Positions 52,965-62,301 of a stretch of 64,000 nucleotides of DNA are shown here, one piece after another. The position numbers and the translations under genes are program-made. Below the pieces are notes generated by a model. It saw nothing but the letters and a program-made list of their open reading frames with translations, ran no database searches and was not told the origin of the DNA. The stretch comes from Actinoplanes auranticolor. GTDB taxonomy: Bacteria; Actinomycetota; Actinomycetes; Mycobacteriales; Micromonosporaceae. Positions within the stretch are counted from its first letter, which is position 1; each line of letters starts with the position of its first letter. The stretch is from contig NZ_BOQL01000053.1 in NCBI RefSeq assembly GCF_018332655.1, positions 1-64,000 on the forward strand, read 5' to 3'.

Positions 52965-55900
52965 TCAGCGATCCGTGCCACCGGTGATGACGTTGCCGGG
53001 TCGGTCGGACGATTGCAGTTCGGCGGTGAGCTGGTTTGCGAGGCTGATCGTGTCGTCGGTTGCCTCGGCGTCGATGTCGGCCAGTGCCCGGTTCAACCTG
53101 CGGTGCAGGGTGCGGATCGCGTCGATGTGTCCGAGGGCGGCCCGGGCGCGCATGGCTTGCTGGTACAGCTGTTCGTTGTAGGGGCTGTAGCTGATGGCGG
53201 CTTCGAGTACTCGGATCTGGGCTGTGGGGTTGTCGGTGAGGGCGTCGGCCAGGGCGAGGTGGGCGTCGAGGGCTTGTTGGCGGATGGCTTCGCGGTAGGG
53301 CTCTGCCCATTCGTAGTCGGTGCCGTCGGCGAGGGGGCCGCGGTAGGCGTCGACGGCGCGGCGGAGCGCGTCGATGCGGTGCTGGGGGTCGGTGGCGTGA
53401 TGGGCTTCGCGAATCGCGGCGCGCATGCGCCACAGGTCGATGTCGATGGTGTCGGGGTTGAGGGCGTAGCGGCGGTGGGGGTGGGTCAGGTAGGTGGCGG
53501 ACCCGCCGATGCGGCGCATGACCGTACGCAGGTCGGAGACGTAGGTGTAGAGCCGTTCGGGGGCTTTGCTGGCCGGGGCGTCGGGTAGCAGGTCGTCGAG
53601 GATGGCTTCGGTGGTGGCGCTGCCGTCGTGGACGGCGAGGTAGACGAGCAGTTCGATGGCCTTTTTGCGGGGTAGGCGGTCGGGGTTGGTGGCGACGATG
53701 CCGGCTTCGCCGAGCACGTTGACCGCGACACGGCCCGTCTCGTCGGTGCCGTCCGGGTTCTGCGGCGCCAGGGGCGGGGGCTCGCTGGTAAAGGCGGTGT
53801 CGGGATCGGGCCACTGAAGGGCCGCGTCTACCTCGGCGTAGCGGTGATCGTCGGGCATGGCGGGCTCGTTCGTCGGGTTCGATGTTCGGGGCTGGCTGGA
53901 TTCGGACTCTGGTGTGTCGGCGTCTGCGGGGGGTGGCGTGGCCTCGCCGGTGTGTGCGGCGGCGCGGCCGGTGGCGGTGAGTCGCCACTGGGTTTGGCCG
54001 GTGTCGGTGCGGAAGATCTCGGCGTGGCCGGAGTGTTCCGCTTGCACGAGGTGCGCGGTGGCGGTCGGGAAGGGCAGGTCGAGGTGGGCGCCGATCTTGG
54101 CGGCGGTGGCTTCGCCCAGATCTGCCAGCGCGGTCAGGACCCGGCTCGCGATGGCATCGGCGGTGTCCTGCGATGCGGTCGCGGCTGCTTCGATGGGCTG
54201 GTGAGGCGGGGGTTCGAGCAGGGGTGGGGTTTGCGGTTGCCCGGTGTGGGCTTCGGCCAGGGTGGTGATGATCGCGGTGGTCTCGGCGGGGTTGAGGACG
54301 GCGAGGCGGTCGATGTCGGCGGGATGCCGGCCGTGGCGGCTGTCGTCGCCGGGTGTGGTGGAGCCGTCGGTGTCCACGATGACGGTGTCGCCGGCGGACC
54401 AGGCGCCGAGCAGCACGCCGTGGATGTCGAGGCGGTGGCCTTGGGCGAGCAGTGCGGCGATGCGGGTGCGTTCGTGGCTGCTGTCGGCGTCCGCGAGGAG
54501 CAGGATCGGTGGGGCCTGCTCTTCGTGCGGGTCGGCGGCGCGCATCGCGGCGACGGTGTCGACCTCGTGGGTGTAGACCAACCGACTGCGGTGCAGGACC
54601 TCCTGCTCGAGCAGGGTGAGGGCATTGTCGAGGTCATCGGTAACGATCAGACGCGGGGTGCGGGGCAGATTGACCGCTGCCGCGCCGAGCAGCGTCGCCG
54701 CCGTTGTGGAGGCAAGCACGACTTGGCCGGGCGGGGCGTGCGGGTCGCGGTCGGCGAGGGCGGCGGTCAGGAAGCCGCGGGCGGCGGGTTCGGCGCCGGG
54801 GCCGGTCAGGCCGAGCCCGGACGACGGCCACACGACCGGCGCCGGGTTCGTCAACGCTGGTACCACGGGACGGTCCTGCGCGAGGGCACCGGCCATCCGT
54901 GACGGCTTGTCGTCCTCGACTTCTTCGCCGTCGGTCGCCGTCGGGCTGGCGGGCTCGTCGGCGCCGACCGGATGCTCCGTGCCGTGGGTCCGGTCCACCG
55001 AACTGCTGTCCGCAGGACGGACGCTGTAGACGGCCGTGGTGGCGGCCGGCGCGGCCGACACCACGGCATCGGCGTCGACGGGTTTCGGGCTGCCGCGCAG
55101 CCGGCGTCGGATCTCGGTGACCACTGACGGCATTGGCGCCAGGTCCGGGTCGTCGAGCACCAGCTCGGGTGATGGGGGGCGGCTGGTGTAGCGGCGGCGC
55201 CGGTGTGCCCAGACCAGCGTGACGGCGGCGGCGATGGCGGTGGCGAGGCCGATGTCCAGCCAGCTGCCGCTGGTCAGCGACAACCCAGCCTGCGGGCTAC
55301 GGTCCTGGTCGGCCTGCGGCGGCGGTGCCGCCAGCTCGCCCGGGGACGCCGATGTGGGTGACCTGGTGGGGGCGGAGGGTTCGACGACGCCGTCGCGTTC
55401 ACCGTCCGTTGACGGTGCCGGACTTGGGTGCGCCGATGGCGAAGTCGGTCCGGGGATCGGCGTGGCGGGCGAGGTCGGCTCGGGTGCGGGTTTGCGAGCG
55501 CGGGTGGGCAGGGTGAGGGTCCAGCCGGGTTCGATGTGGTCGCCGCCGTGCATGCGCGGGTAGCGGTCGGTGTTGAGCCGGTAGATCTGCTTCCAGCGCT
55601 GGGCGCTGCCGAGTCGGTCCGCGGCGATGCCCCACAGGGTGTCGCCGCGCTGGACCGTGACCGTCGATGACGACTGCTCGGGCCGGTGCTCATCCCGGTG
55701 CCCGGTGACCGTCGTGGCCGTGGCGGTGGCGGCGTTGACCAGGTTCTGCGGGCCGGGTGGGACGCTGTCTTGCGCGGCGGCGGGGATGGCGGCGTGTGGT
55801 TGCGGGACGCCGACGGCGGTGGTGACGGTGGCGGCGCCGAGCAGCGTCGCGGCCAGTCCCTGCACCGGGCCGGGTAGGTAGATCGCCAGGCGAGCCCACC

Positions 55901-56159
55901 GCCAGCGCCGCACCCTGGCCCAGATTACGGCCATGACCGTGGCGGCCAGCAGCGCCCAGATCAGCCACGCGCCGGCCTTGACGCTCGCCGCGACGTACTG
56001 CGGCTGCATCGGGTCCTTCAGCCAGTTCTGGATCTCCAGCGAGGACGGCACCTGATCCGGCAGCGGGCTCCCGCCGATCGCGGCCAGCAGCAGCGGGACC
56101 ACGGCGAGCAAGGTCACGACGGTGACCGTCGTGCGGATGGCTGCCATCAGTCGGATCAT
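52965..56159 (-). CDS. Transmembrane SARP regulator with LysM sensor domain
   Basis: ATG 56159 follows AAGAGGGGGTAGAG and gives 1,064 residues. Domains in order: membrane helices at about 10-28, 62-80 and 98-118; a LysM at about 165-218 (TVTVQRGDTLWGIAADRLGS ... IEPGWTLTLP), preceded and followed by long Pro/Thr linkers; a fourth helix at about 295-315 (DIGLATAIAAAVTLVW) before HRRRRY; a MarR-like winged helix at about 665-735; and a C-terminal OmpR-like winged helix plus BTAD domain at about 810-1060. With N-terminus inside, LysM faces the wall and both DNA-binding domains face the cytoplasm. That is a one-protein wall-to-gene signalling layout. Its winged helix resembles that of the 33516 gene. 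The divergent intergenic region carries tandem 10-bp repeats. Confidence 0.82.
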   Translation of the reverse strand: MIRLMAAIRTTVTVVTLLAVVPLLLAAIGGSPLPDQVPSSLEIQNWLKDPMQPQYVAASVKAGAWLIWALLAATVMAVIWARVRRWRWARLAIYLPGPVQGLAATLLGAATVTTAVGVPQPHAAIPAAAQDSVPPGPQNLVNAATATATTVTGHRDEHRPEQSSSTVTVQRGDTLWGIAADRLGSAQRWKQIYRLNTDRYPRMHGGDHIEPGWTLTLPTRARKPAPEPTSPATPIPGPTSPSAHPSPAPSTDGERDGVVEPSAPTRSPTSASPGELAAPPPQADQDRSPQAGLSLTSGSWLDIGLATAIAAAVTLVWAHRRRRYTSRPPSPELVLDDPDLAPMPSVVTEIRRRLRGSPKPVDADAVVSAAPAATTAVYSVRPADSSSVDRTHGTEHPVGADEPASPTATDGEEVEDDKPSRMAGALAQDRPVVPALTNPAPVVWPSSGLGLTGPGAEPAARGFLTAALADRDPHAPPGQVVLASTTAATLLGAAAVNLPRTPRLIVTDDLDNALTLLEQEVLHRSRLVYTHEVDTVAAMRAADPHEEQAPPILLLADADSSHERTRIAALLAQGHRLDIHGVLLGAWSAGDTVIVDTDGSTTPGDDSRHGRHPADIDRLAVLNPAETTAIITTLAEAHTGQPQTPPLLEPPPHQPIEAAATASQDTADAIASRVLTALADLGEATAAKIGAHLDLPFPTATAHLVQAEHSGHAEIFRTDTGQTQWRLTATGRAAAHTGEATPPPADADTPESESSQPRTSNPTNEPAMPDDHRYAEVDAALQWPDPDTAFTSEPPPLAPQNPDGTDETGRVAVNVLGEAGIVATNPDRLPRKKAIELLVYLAVHDGSATTEAILDDLLPDAPASKAPERLYTYVSDLRTVMRRIGGSATYLTHPHRRYALNPDTIDIDLWRMRAAIREAHHATDPQHRIDALRRAVDAYRGPLADGTDYEWAEPYREAIRQQALDAHLALADALTDNPTAQIRVLEAAISYSPYNEQLYQQAMRARAALGHIDAIRTLHRRLNRALADIDAEATDDTISLANQLTAELQSSDRPGNVITGGTDR

Positions 56160-56317
56160 CTCTACCCCCTCTTTCTGGCCGTCGCTCCGCGGCTCTACGG
56201 ATCCGAGAAGGTCGGTCCTCCGGCATCCGCGCCCGGCGTGATCGCCGACCGCGTTTTCGGCAGCGAAGCGGTGCGGTGAGGCTAAGCAGACGGCCACCCC
56301 GGTAGCGGCTTTCGCGC

Positions 56318-56357
56318 ACTCACAACCACTCACAACCACTCACACAGACTTACAACC
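56318..56357 (+). repeat. Four tandem 10-bp repeats in the divergent promoter region
   Basis: Consecutive units are ACTCACAACC, ACTCACAACC, ACTCACACAG and ACTTACAACC, spaced exactly one helical turn apart, followed by GTCAGA at 56362. Proteins bound to such sites would lie on one face of DNA. The CTCACA core recurs in the 80-bp elements. Position between the LysM-SARP and Hsp70-like genes suggests control of both. Confidence 0.75.
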
Positions 56358-56399
56358 GCAGGTCAGAGCCCCGCAGCGCCACGACCTCTGGCGGACACG

Positions 56400-58289
56400 T
56401 TGAGTGAATGTGGAGTGACTGATCGTCGATCTTCTGCTTCACTAGCTGTCGTGCATTCACGGCTGGCGATCGATTACGGCGCTGCCACGGTGCGAGCGGT
56501 CCTGGTCGCGCCGGGCGGTACGACAACGCTGACCCTCGACGGAACCGGTGAGATGTCCACCGCCGCCCACATCACCGACAGCGGGATCGTGACCGGTGCG
56601 GCGGCGTGGCGGCAGGCCGCCACCGACCCGGACGGCCTCGTCATCTCGCCGCTACGCGCCGGCACCGGTCAGGTCACCGCCGGTGGACAGCAGGTCGAGG
56701 TCGTCGACCTGGTCGCCGCGACCCTGCGACAGGTCGCGGCCGAAGCGCACCGCGTCGCCGGCGAGCCGGTCGACGATGTGCGCCTGGTCGTCCCGGCCGG
56801 CTGGGGACCACGGCGCCGCACCTGGATGCGTCACGCCGCCCGCGGCGCCGGTCTGGCCGGGTCCCGCCTGGTCGAGGCCCCGGTCGCCGCCATCGCCCGG
56901 CTCGATACCCGCACCGCAGCAGAGGGCCGGCCGGCTGCTGAGGGGCCGGCGTTGGTGATCGACGTCGGCGCCGGTTGCGAGGTCACCGTGGTGCAGCGCG
57001 ACGAGTCCGGCGGCGAGGTGGTGTCCACCCTCGCCGATCCCGACGCCGGCGGCGACCGCCTCGACATCGCCCTGGTCACGACGCTCACCGCGACCGACCT
57101 GCACGACATGCCCGCCGAGCAGCGGTGGGCGATTGTGACCAACATCCGCACCGCCCGTCATGCCTTGTCGGAGCAGGTTGCGGTGACCATGCCGATGCCC
57201 GACGGCCAGCCACCCATGGTTATCAACGCGACTCAGGTGGCCGAGGTCGCACGGCCGGTGTTCGAACGCGCCGGTGAACTGGCCGCGCAGGCCCTCGACA
57301 ACGCCGACCTCACCCTCGACCAGGTCAGCGGCGTGCACCTGATCGGCGCCGCCGCTATCACTCCCGGCGCCGGCGACATGATCGCGGCGAAACTCGGCAC
57401 CGTCCCCGTGCCGGTGGAGCCTGCTGACGCCGCGGCGGTGCTGGGCGCCGCCGACGCCGACACCACCGCGACGACGCCGGTGGAGGAGTCGCTGCCGCTG
57501 CCACCGGTGCGCAGGCTGATCACCCTCGCCCTGCCCGGGGTGGCGTCACTGGCGCTGTTCGCGTCCTACATCTTCTTCTCCGACGACTACCGCCTCGGCT
57601 TTCACAACACCACCGTGCCCCTGGCGAACTGGGGCATACCCGCCGTCGCGGCCACCCTCGCCATGATCTGCCTACTGCAAGCCGCCGCGCTATTCGCCGC
57701 CCTGCTCGACCACAACACCCCCACCCCGCCGGACCAGCCGACCGGCAGGATCAGCGGCGGCATCACCATCGCGCTGCTAGGCGGGCTGGCCACCGCCACC
57801 ATGTACGCGACCACCGCCGGCCTGTACTTCAACCAGGCCATCCCACGCCTGGCACAAGGCATCGTGCTGACAGTCCTGCCGATCGCCGTACTCGCCGCGG
57901 CCGTCGCCGTGCTCGCCTGGCGGCGCGGCGTCACCCCCATCGGCGGATGGGACGGCTTCCTGACCTTCCCCGCCAGCTCGATGATCACCGCCGTCGCCGG
58001 GATCGTCGCCGTGAACCTCTGGTACACCGTCGCCTGGCCCTGGCAGTTCGCCGGCTGGGCCAACGGCATCGGCCTGGCCGGAGGCCTCCTCATCGGTGTC
58101 GCCGCCGCCTGCACCCTCGTACGGCATCCCGGCGCCCGGCTCGCCCTGACCGTCCCGATCGGCTTCTTCACCGTGATCATCTCCCGCACGGGACCCGCAC
58201 CCCTAGCCGTCATCTGGGCGCTCGCCGTCGCCTGCTGGTGGGGCGTACGCGCCTGGACGCTGCTGCGCATCCCGTCGATCCGACGCTGA
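56400..58289 (+). CDS. Hsp70-like ATPase with C-terminal membrane domain
   Basis: The frame opens at TTG 56400; in-frame GTG 56415 and 56451 are alternatives, and the conserved part begins at RLAIDYGAATVRAVLV, the Hsp70/actin phosphate-1 loop. Phosphate-2 is ALVIDVGAGCEVTVVQ, the connector is LVEAPVAAIARL (like the DnaK EPTAA segment), and an adenosine-type GVHLIGAAAITPG follows. After a linker (about 360), seven or eight hydrophobic segments fill the C-terminal 260 residues. There is no peptide-binding domain. So the ATPase sits on the inner face of the membrane. It stands between two transmembrane SARPs, 17 bases from the second, and may transmit or hold their signal (inference). Confidence 0.78.
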   Translation: MSECGVTDRRSSASLAVVHSRLAIDYGAATVRAVLVAPGGTTTLTLDGTGEMSTAAHITDSGIVTGAAAWRQAATDPDGLVISPLRAGTGQVTAGGQQVEVVDLVAATLRQVAAEAHRVAGEPVDDVRLVVPAGWGPRRRTWMRHAARGAGLAGSRLVEAPVAAIARLDTRTAAEGRPAAEGPALVIDVGAGCEVTVVQRDESGGEVVSTLADPDAGGDRLDIALVTTLTATDLHDMPAEQRWAIVTNIRTARHALSEQVAVTMPMPDGQPPMVINATQVAEVARPVFERAGELAAQALDNADLTLDQVSGVHLIGAAAITPGAGDMIAAKLGTVPVPVEPADAAAVLGAADADTTATTPVEESLPLPPVRRLITLALPGVASLALFASYIFFSDDYRLGFHNTTVPLANWGIPAVAATLAMICLLQAAALFAALLDHNTPTPPDQPTGRISGGITIALLGGLATATMYATTAGLYFNQAIPRLAQGIVLTVLPIAVLAAAVAVLAWRRGVTPIGGWDGFLTFPASSMITAVAGIVAVNLWYTVAWPWQFAGWANGIGLAGGLLIGVAAACTLVRHPGARLALTVPIGFFTVIISRTGPAPLAVIWALAVACWWGVRAWTLLRIPSIRR

Positions 58290-58306
58290 GCCCGAGGCGA
58301 GTGGTC

Positions 58307-60118
58307 GTGCGTTGGATGAACCGCCTCGCCACCGCGCTGACCGTGGTCGCTGTCGTCGTCGGCCCGCCGCTGCTCGCCGGCATCTGGCTGCATCACCGCT
58401 GGCAGACACCGACCCGCGCGCAGATCGCGGCATGGGCGCAGCAGCCGTTGACCGCCGGCACCATCATCGCCGGATGCGTCGCCGTCGCTGGACTCGCTTG
58501 GCTCCTGCTCCTGACCCACATGACCCGGCGCGCTCTGGCGGACATGCGCCGTCGGCTGCGGCGCATGCGTCACTTGCCCGTACCCACATCGGCCCAGATG
58601 ACCGCCAGCTCCATGGCCGGTGTTGCCGCGTTCGTCCTGCCCACCGCCGCCACCGGCCACCCGAAGCCGTTGCCGTCGGCCACCGACAATACGCAGCCCT
58701 CGGATCCATCAAGATCGAACCGCCACACCGACCGGTCGGTCCAGACGAAGCCGTCAGGCGTCACCTTGCCCGGTGGTGGCTGGATCCCGTACCCCACCGC
58801 CGCCGCGATCACCGCGCTCGCCGCCACGCTCTGGCTCCAACGACGCCGCCGCTACCGGCCCGAACCAGGACAGCCCCGCGACCACCGCAACGACCCTGAC
58901 CTGCAACCACTGCCCGACACTGTTGGCGCCGTTGCCGCCGCGTTCAGCGACGAGGTCACAGAAGCCGACCGCACACCGCCACCTCTGCCGGCACAGCGGC
59001 TACCTGAAGGGGTTCTGCTCCTGACCGGACCGGGTGCCGCCGCAGCTGTCCGAGGGCTCGTCGTTGAGGCGGCACTTAGCAACGCCTCCACGGTGGCGAT
59101 ACGACCCGACGATCTCACCGCTCTGCTGCCGTCCGGCGGCCCGGTCACCCTGGCCGTCGCCGAGCTCATGACGGGAACTGACATAGACGCTGCAGCCGGC
59201 ACCGTCGTTGTGCTCAGCGAAGGGTCGGTCACCGCAACGCACCGTTGGCATGTCACCGTCGATGGCACCGCCACCGGCCCCGACCTCACCGAGCCACGTC
59301 GACTCTGCACCCTCGACTCGCAAACAACCGCCAACCTGCTGACGCTCATCCAACGCTCGCACCAGCCCCCGTCGGCCGCGATCCCACCCTCCAAGACCGC
59401 GCCGAGCGAGCCGCCCGCACCTCAGGCCGAGCCGGTTAGTGCCCCCAGGGCGCGGTTCACTGTGCTCGGCGGTTGCCGGCTAACTATGTCCGGTGAGTCA
59501 GTCAAGCTCCGACGTACCGCGAGCCTCCAGGTCCTGGCCTACCTGGCCATCCATCCCCACGGCGCCACCCGCAGCGAACTCACTCGCACCATCTGGCCTC
59601 ACCTTCCGCCGGCCACCATCAGTCAACGCCTGCACACCACCCTGGCCGACCTACGGCAACAACTACGCCCCCTGCTCGGCGAGGAGCCCGTCACACGCCA
59701 CGACGACCGTTACCGGCTCAACCTCCGCGTCATCAGTACCGACCTGCACTCCTGGCGTATCGCCGTCGATGCCATGGCCCACGCCGTCGGCACCACCGAC
59801 CGACACCACGCCTGCCGAACCGTCATCGACCTGTACCGCGGCGATCTTGCCGCCGACCACGCCTGGCACTGGCTGACCCCCGTCCGCGAACAAACTCGCC
59901 GCACCGTCATAGACGCCTACGCCACCCTCGCCGAAGGCACCAACCCCAATGAGGCCCTCGCCCTGCTGCAACGGGCCATCAGGTTTGATCCCTACAACGA
60001 GGCCCTATACCACCAAGCCGCGAGCTGTCTGCAAGCTGTCGGTGACCATACGGGCGCTGCCGACCTGATCAAGCGCCTCCACCACCGAATCGCCGAAGAA
60101 GAACAATCAGCGCGTTGA
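58307..60118 (+). CDS. Second transmembrane SARP/BTAD regulator
   Basis: GTG 58307 lies nine bases after GAGG; ATG 58316 and GTG 58301 are alternatives. The 603-residue product has four membrane helices at about 6-25, 48-66, 100-120 and 163-180. The short outside loop between the last two has Pro/Thr/Asp but no LysM. A cytoplasmic linker leads to FTVLGGCRLTMSGESVKLRR and LQVLAYLAIHPHGATRSELT, the OmpR-like winged helix (about 385-480). The BTAD domain follows, ending LQAVGDHTGAADLIKRL. Topology mirrors the LysM-SARP. It is coded right behind the Hsp70-like gene and probably translated with it. Direct target unknown. Confidence 0.82.
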   Translation: MRWMNRLATALTVVAVVVGPPLLAGIWLHHRWQTPTRAQIAAWAQQPLTAGTIIAGCVAVAGLAWLLLLTHMTRRALADMRRRLRRMRHLPVPTSAQMTASSMAGVAAFVLPTAATGHPKPLPSATDNTQPSDPSRSNRHTDRSVQTKPSGVTLPGGGWIPYPTAAAITALAATLWLQRRRRYRPEPGQPRDHRNDPDLQPLPDTVGAVAAAFSDEVTEADRTPPPLPAQRLPEGVLLLTGPGAAAAVRGLVVEAALSNASTVAIRPDDLTALLPSGGPVTLAVAELMTGTDIDAAAGTVVVLSEGSVTATHRWHVTVDGTATGPDLTEPRRLCTLDSQTTANLLTLIQRSHQPPSAAIPPSKTAPSEPPAPQAEPVSAPRARFTVLGGCRLTMSGESVKLRRTASLQVLAYLAIHPHGATRSELTRTIWPHLPPATISQRLHTTLADLRQQLRPLLGEEPVTRHDDRYRLNLRVISTDLHSWRIAVDAMAHAVGTTDRHHACRTVIDLYRGDLAADHAWHWLTPVREQTRRTVIDAYATLAEGTNPNEALALLQRAIRFDPYNEALYHQAASCLQAVGDHTGAADLIKRLHHRIAEEEQSAR

Positions 60119-60629
60119 TCTACTCACGCTCCGACAATCGCCGCTTTAGACCGCGGCGTTCACTAGAGGTGCGATGGTTACGCGTGATGGCCCTTTCCGG
60201 ATGCCCTTCGCGCTGGTGGCCGCGAGATGTCGCCAGCGGCGGATATCCAGCAACGGATGGGCGAGGTGCCAACCACCGGTGGCTTCGGATCAGCTTTCCA
60301 TGGCTAACAGCCCTTTATCGGCGCAGGGGATTGGAAGGATTCGGATCTTGGTGGCTTTCGTACGGATCTACGGCCACCACTTCAGCCCGACGCACGGCTC
60401 AGCCGTTGAGCTGACGTCCTGTGTGAGCCATCGATCAGAGCGAACCGTGGGGTTCCCGGGTGAGAGGCTCATCGCGGGCCTTCCCGAAGTTCGAGAGCGC
60501 TGCACGTCGCAAGCGACAGCAACAACTCGGCCGCCTTCAACCTCGGAACCTCGGGCCGTGCCGCCTACGCAGGGACGCGGCAGGCAGATCGACGACCTGC
60601 CCTCGCTAGATCCACACCGCCGCCTCGAT
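60119..60629. other. Gap before the composite element
   Basis: These 511 bases have no supported gene; several frames are open but lack domains and ribosome sites. The right end of the conjugative element could lie here or further on; no att repeat was identified. Confidence 0.4.
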
Positions 60630-60632
60630 ACT

Positions 60633-60733
60633 GAGCCTTTTCCAACCTGATCTTGCAGGTCAGCCTAGGTCGATAGCGGCCGCTGATCGATGAGGGCGAG
60701 GCTCCAGGTAGGACAGCAAATCGACCAAACCCG
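60633..60733 (+). repeat. Solo IS end (about 101 bp)
   Basis: This stretch matches, in reverse complement, the right end of both other IS copies, from the terminal repeat through TGATCTTGCAGGTCAGC and GGCGAGGCTCCAGGTAGGAC. It breaks off just before the transposase start. It forms the left boundary of the composite unit. Confidence 0.85.
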
Positions 60734-60743
60734 AGTCGGTCGA

Positions 60744-62192
60744 TCAGTCCTCCATTCGCTGAAGCATCCATGCTGTGTTCTCACCGTACTCACCCCCCAC
60801 GAACAGGGTCAGCCAGTCACCTCGGCAACTGTACTTCATTTGTTCTTGCCCATCGGTGCTGTCATCGTCTACAGAGTTCGACAGAAGCAGCATCACTCGG
60901 TCGACATTCTCTACCGAGATGTCCGTGCTGTCATTGAGGTCTAGGAACAGGATCTGGTTCACGACAAGATACGGTTTCCGGTCTGCGCCCAGACTTCCCG
61001 AAGCCTCGGGTGAACGGTCTGTAGGGCCGGGGCCTACAACGAAAGTACCGTCCGCGTCGAAGTCGAAGAACGTGGTCATTTTGCCGTCGTCCGACTCTTC
61101 GCTGGCGGGCGGCAGCCGAGAGGTCACCTGCCAGTTACCTACCAGGCATTTGTCCGGCCCCAGGGCAACCGACGTCGCATAGATGATGACTGCCCCTAAT
61201 GTAACGGTCAGCGCCACGATCGCAGCCGCCCCGGCCAGCGGCAGCACGAGCCAGCGGGTGTGCGCCGGCCCTGCCGCCCGCAACCGAAGCCACAACTGGA
61301 CCACGATCCATCCGGCGGCGGCGTAGCAGATGACCCGGAATGCGAGACGTGCGGCCACGTCCAAATCTGCGACATCTACCCTGAACAGTGGTGTGATCAT
61401 CAGTAGCCCTGCCACGCCAAACAGCAGCGCGTAAAGCAGTCCGCCCGCCACGATGGAAATGACGTTAGCGGTGACCGGCTTGCGATCCAGCAGCCGAAAA
61501 GACCGCTCGACCCTCCGATCAATCGCTTGCTCCCACCGCCCGGTGATCTGCGAGCTGCGGCTCGACAGAGTCGGCCAATCGACTCTTTGCGCGAACCAGA
61601 AACCTACGGCCATTCCGGCTGCACTCGCTGTTACAACGATTGACTCATCGTCGAGGAACCAGGAAAACGTCCAACCGGCGATGGCAGCCAGCAGGATCAG
61701 GGCGACCCAGTGTGCAAGGCGATGGTTGTGGGTGTGGACGCGATGACCTTCGGTCAAGATGACGCTGGCCGCGATGACGCCGATCGGCATGATGAGCAGC
61801 GCGGCCTGCCTCGGCCATGTCGGCGTGGGAGCGAAGGCTGTGAGCCACTGCCACACGGTCACCATCAGCAGGATCCAGCCGAGGATGACCAGCAGCAGTG
61901 CCCCGATGAGGCTGTAGATCCGCACTGATGTGGGGCGGATTTGGGCGGCGGCGTCGCCGGCCGGCCCTTCCGGGGCCGGCGTGGCGTGCCGGGCTGCCGG
62001 AGTGGTGGATTCACCGCGGAGCAGGAACGTCACTACAGCGGAACCGACGACACCGCCCAGGCCGGCCGCGAAGTCGGTGTCGGTCAACACGTCCGGGCCG
62101 TCACGGCCGACAAGCATTGTCAGCGCGACAAGCACTACGTAGGCAATGATCGCGAAGGCTGCAGCCCGGATTAACGGCCAGTATGCGCCCAT
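60744..62192 (-). CDS. Polytopic membrane protein, transposon passenger
   Basis: ATG 62192 follows GGAGGTATCGG; the upstream GTG 62207 overlaps that site. The 482-residue product has two N-terminal helices (about 12-33 and 41-60), a linker, then six or seven further helices between about 90 and 345. The C-terminal 135 residues are soluble and beta-rich (GNWQVTSRLPPASEES, MTTFFDFDADGTFVVGP, NQILFLDLNDSTDISVENVD), resembling a small lipocalin- or nucleotide-independent sensor domain outside the cell. No known family. It is the only intact gene of the composite unit, so it is the likely adaptive cargo. Confidence 0.65.
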   Translation of the reverse strand: MGAYWPLIRAAAFAIIAYVVLVALTMLVGRDGPDVLTDTDFAAGLGGVVGSAVVTFLLRGESTTPAARHATPAPEGPAGDAAAQIRPTSVRIYSLIGALLLVILGWILLMVTVWQWLTAFAPTPTWPRQAALLIMPIGVIAASVILTEGHRVHTHNHRLAHWVALILLAAIAGWTFSWFLDDESIVVTASAAGMAVGFWFAQRVDWPTLSSRSSQITGRWEQAIDRRVERSFRLLDRKPVTANVISIVAGGLLYALLFGVAGLLMITPLFRVDVADLDVAARLAFRVICYAAAGWIVVQLWLRLRAAGPAHTRWLVLPLAGAAAIVALTVTLGAVIIYATSVALGPDKCLVGNWQVTSRLPPASEESDDGKMTTFFDFDADGTFVVGPGPTDRSPEASGSLGADRKPYLVVNQILFLDLNDSTDISVENVDRVMLLLSNSVDDDSTDGQEQMKYSCRGDWLTLFVGGEYGENTAWMLQRMED

Positions 62193-62301
62193 CCGATACC
62201 TCCGCACCCAGGCAACCGTTCCGTCACCATATCGGGCGGGGGGGGAAGGGCACCCGCCCTCTGAACGGCCAGGACTGAGCGGGCCTGCGCGCCGATGCCT
62301 T

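Noticed and set aside
53844-54902. 352-residue plus-strand frame opposite the LysM-SARP
   Set aside because: The Gly/Val/Ala-rich translation is the antisense of a clear multidomain gene.
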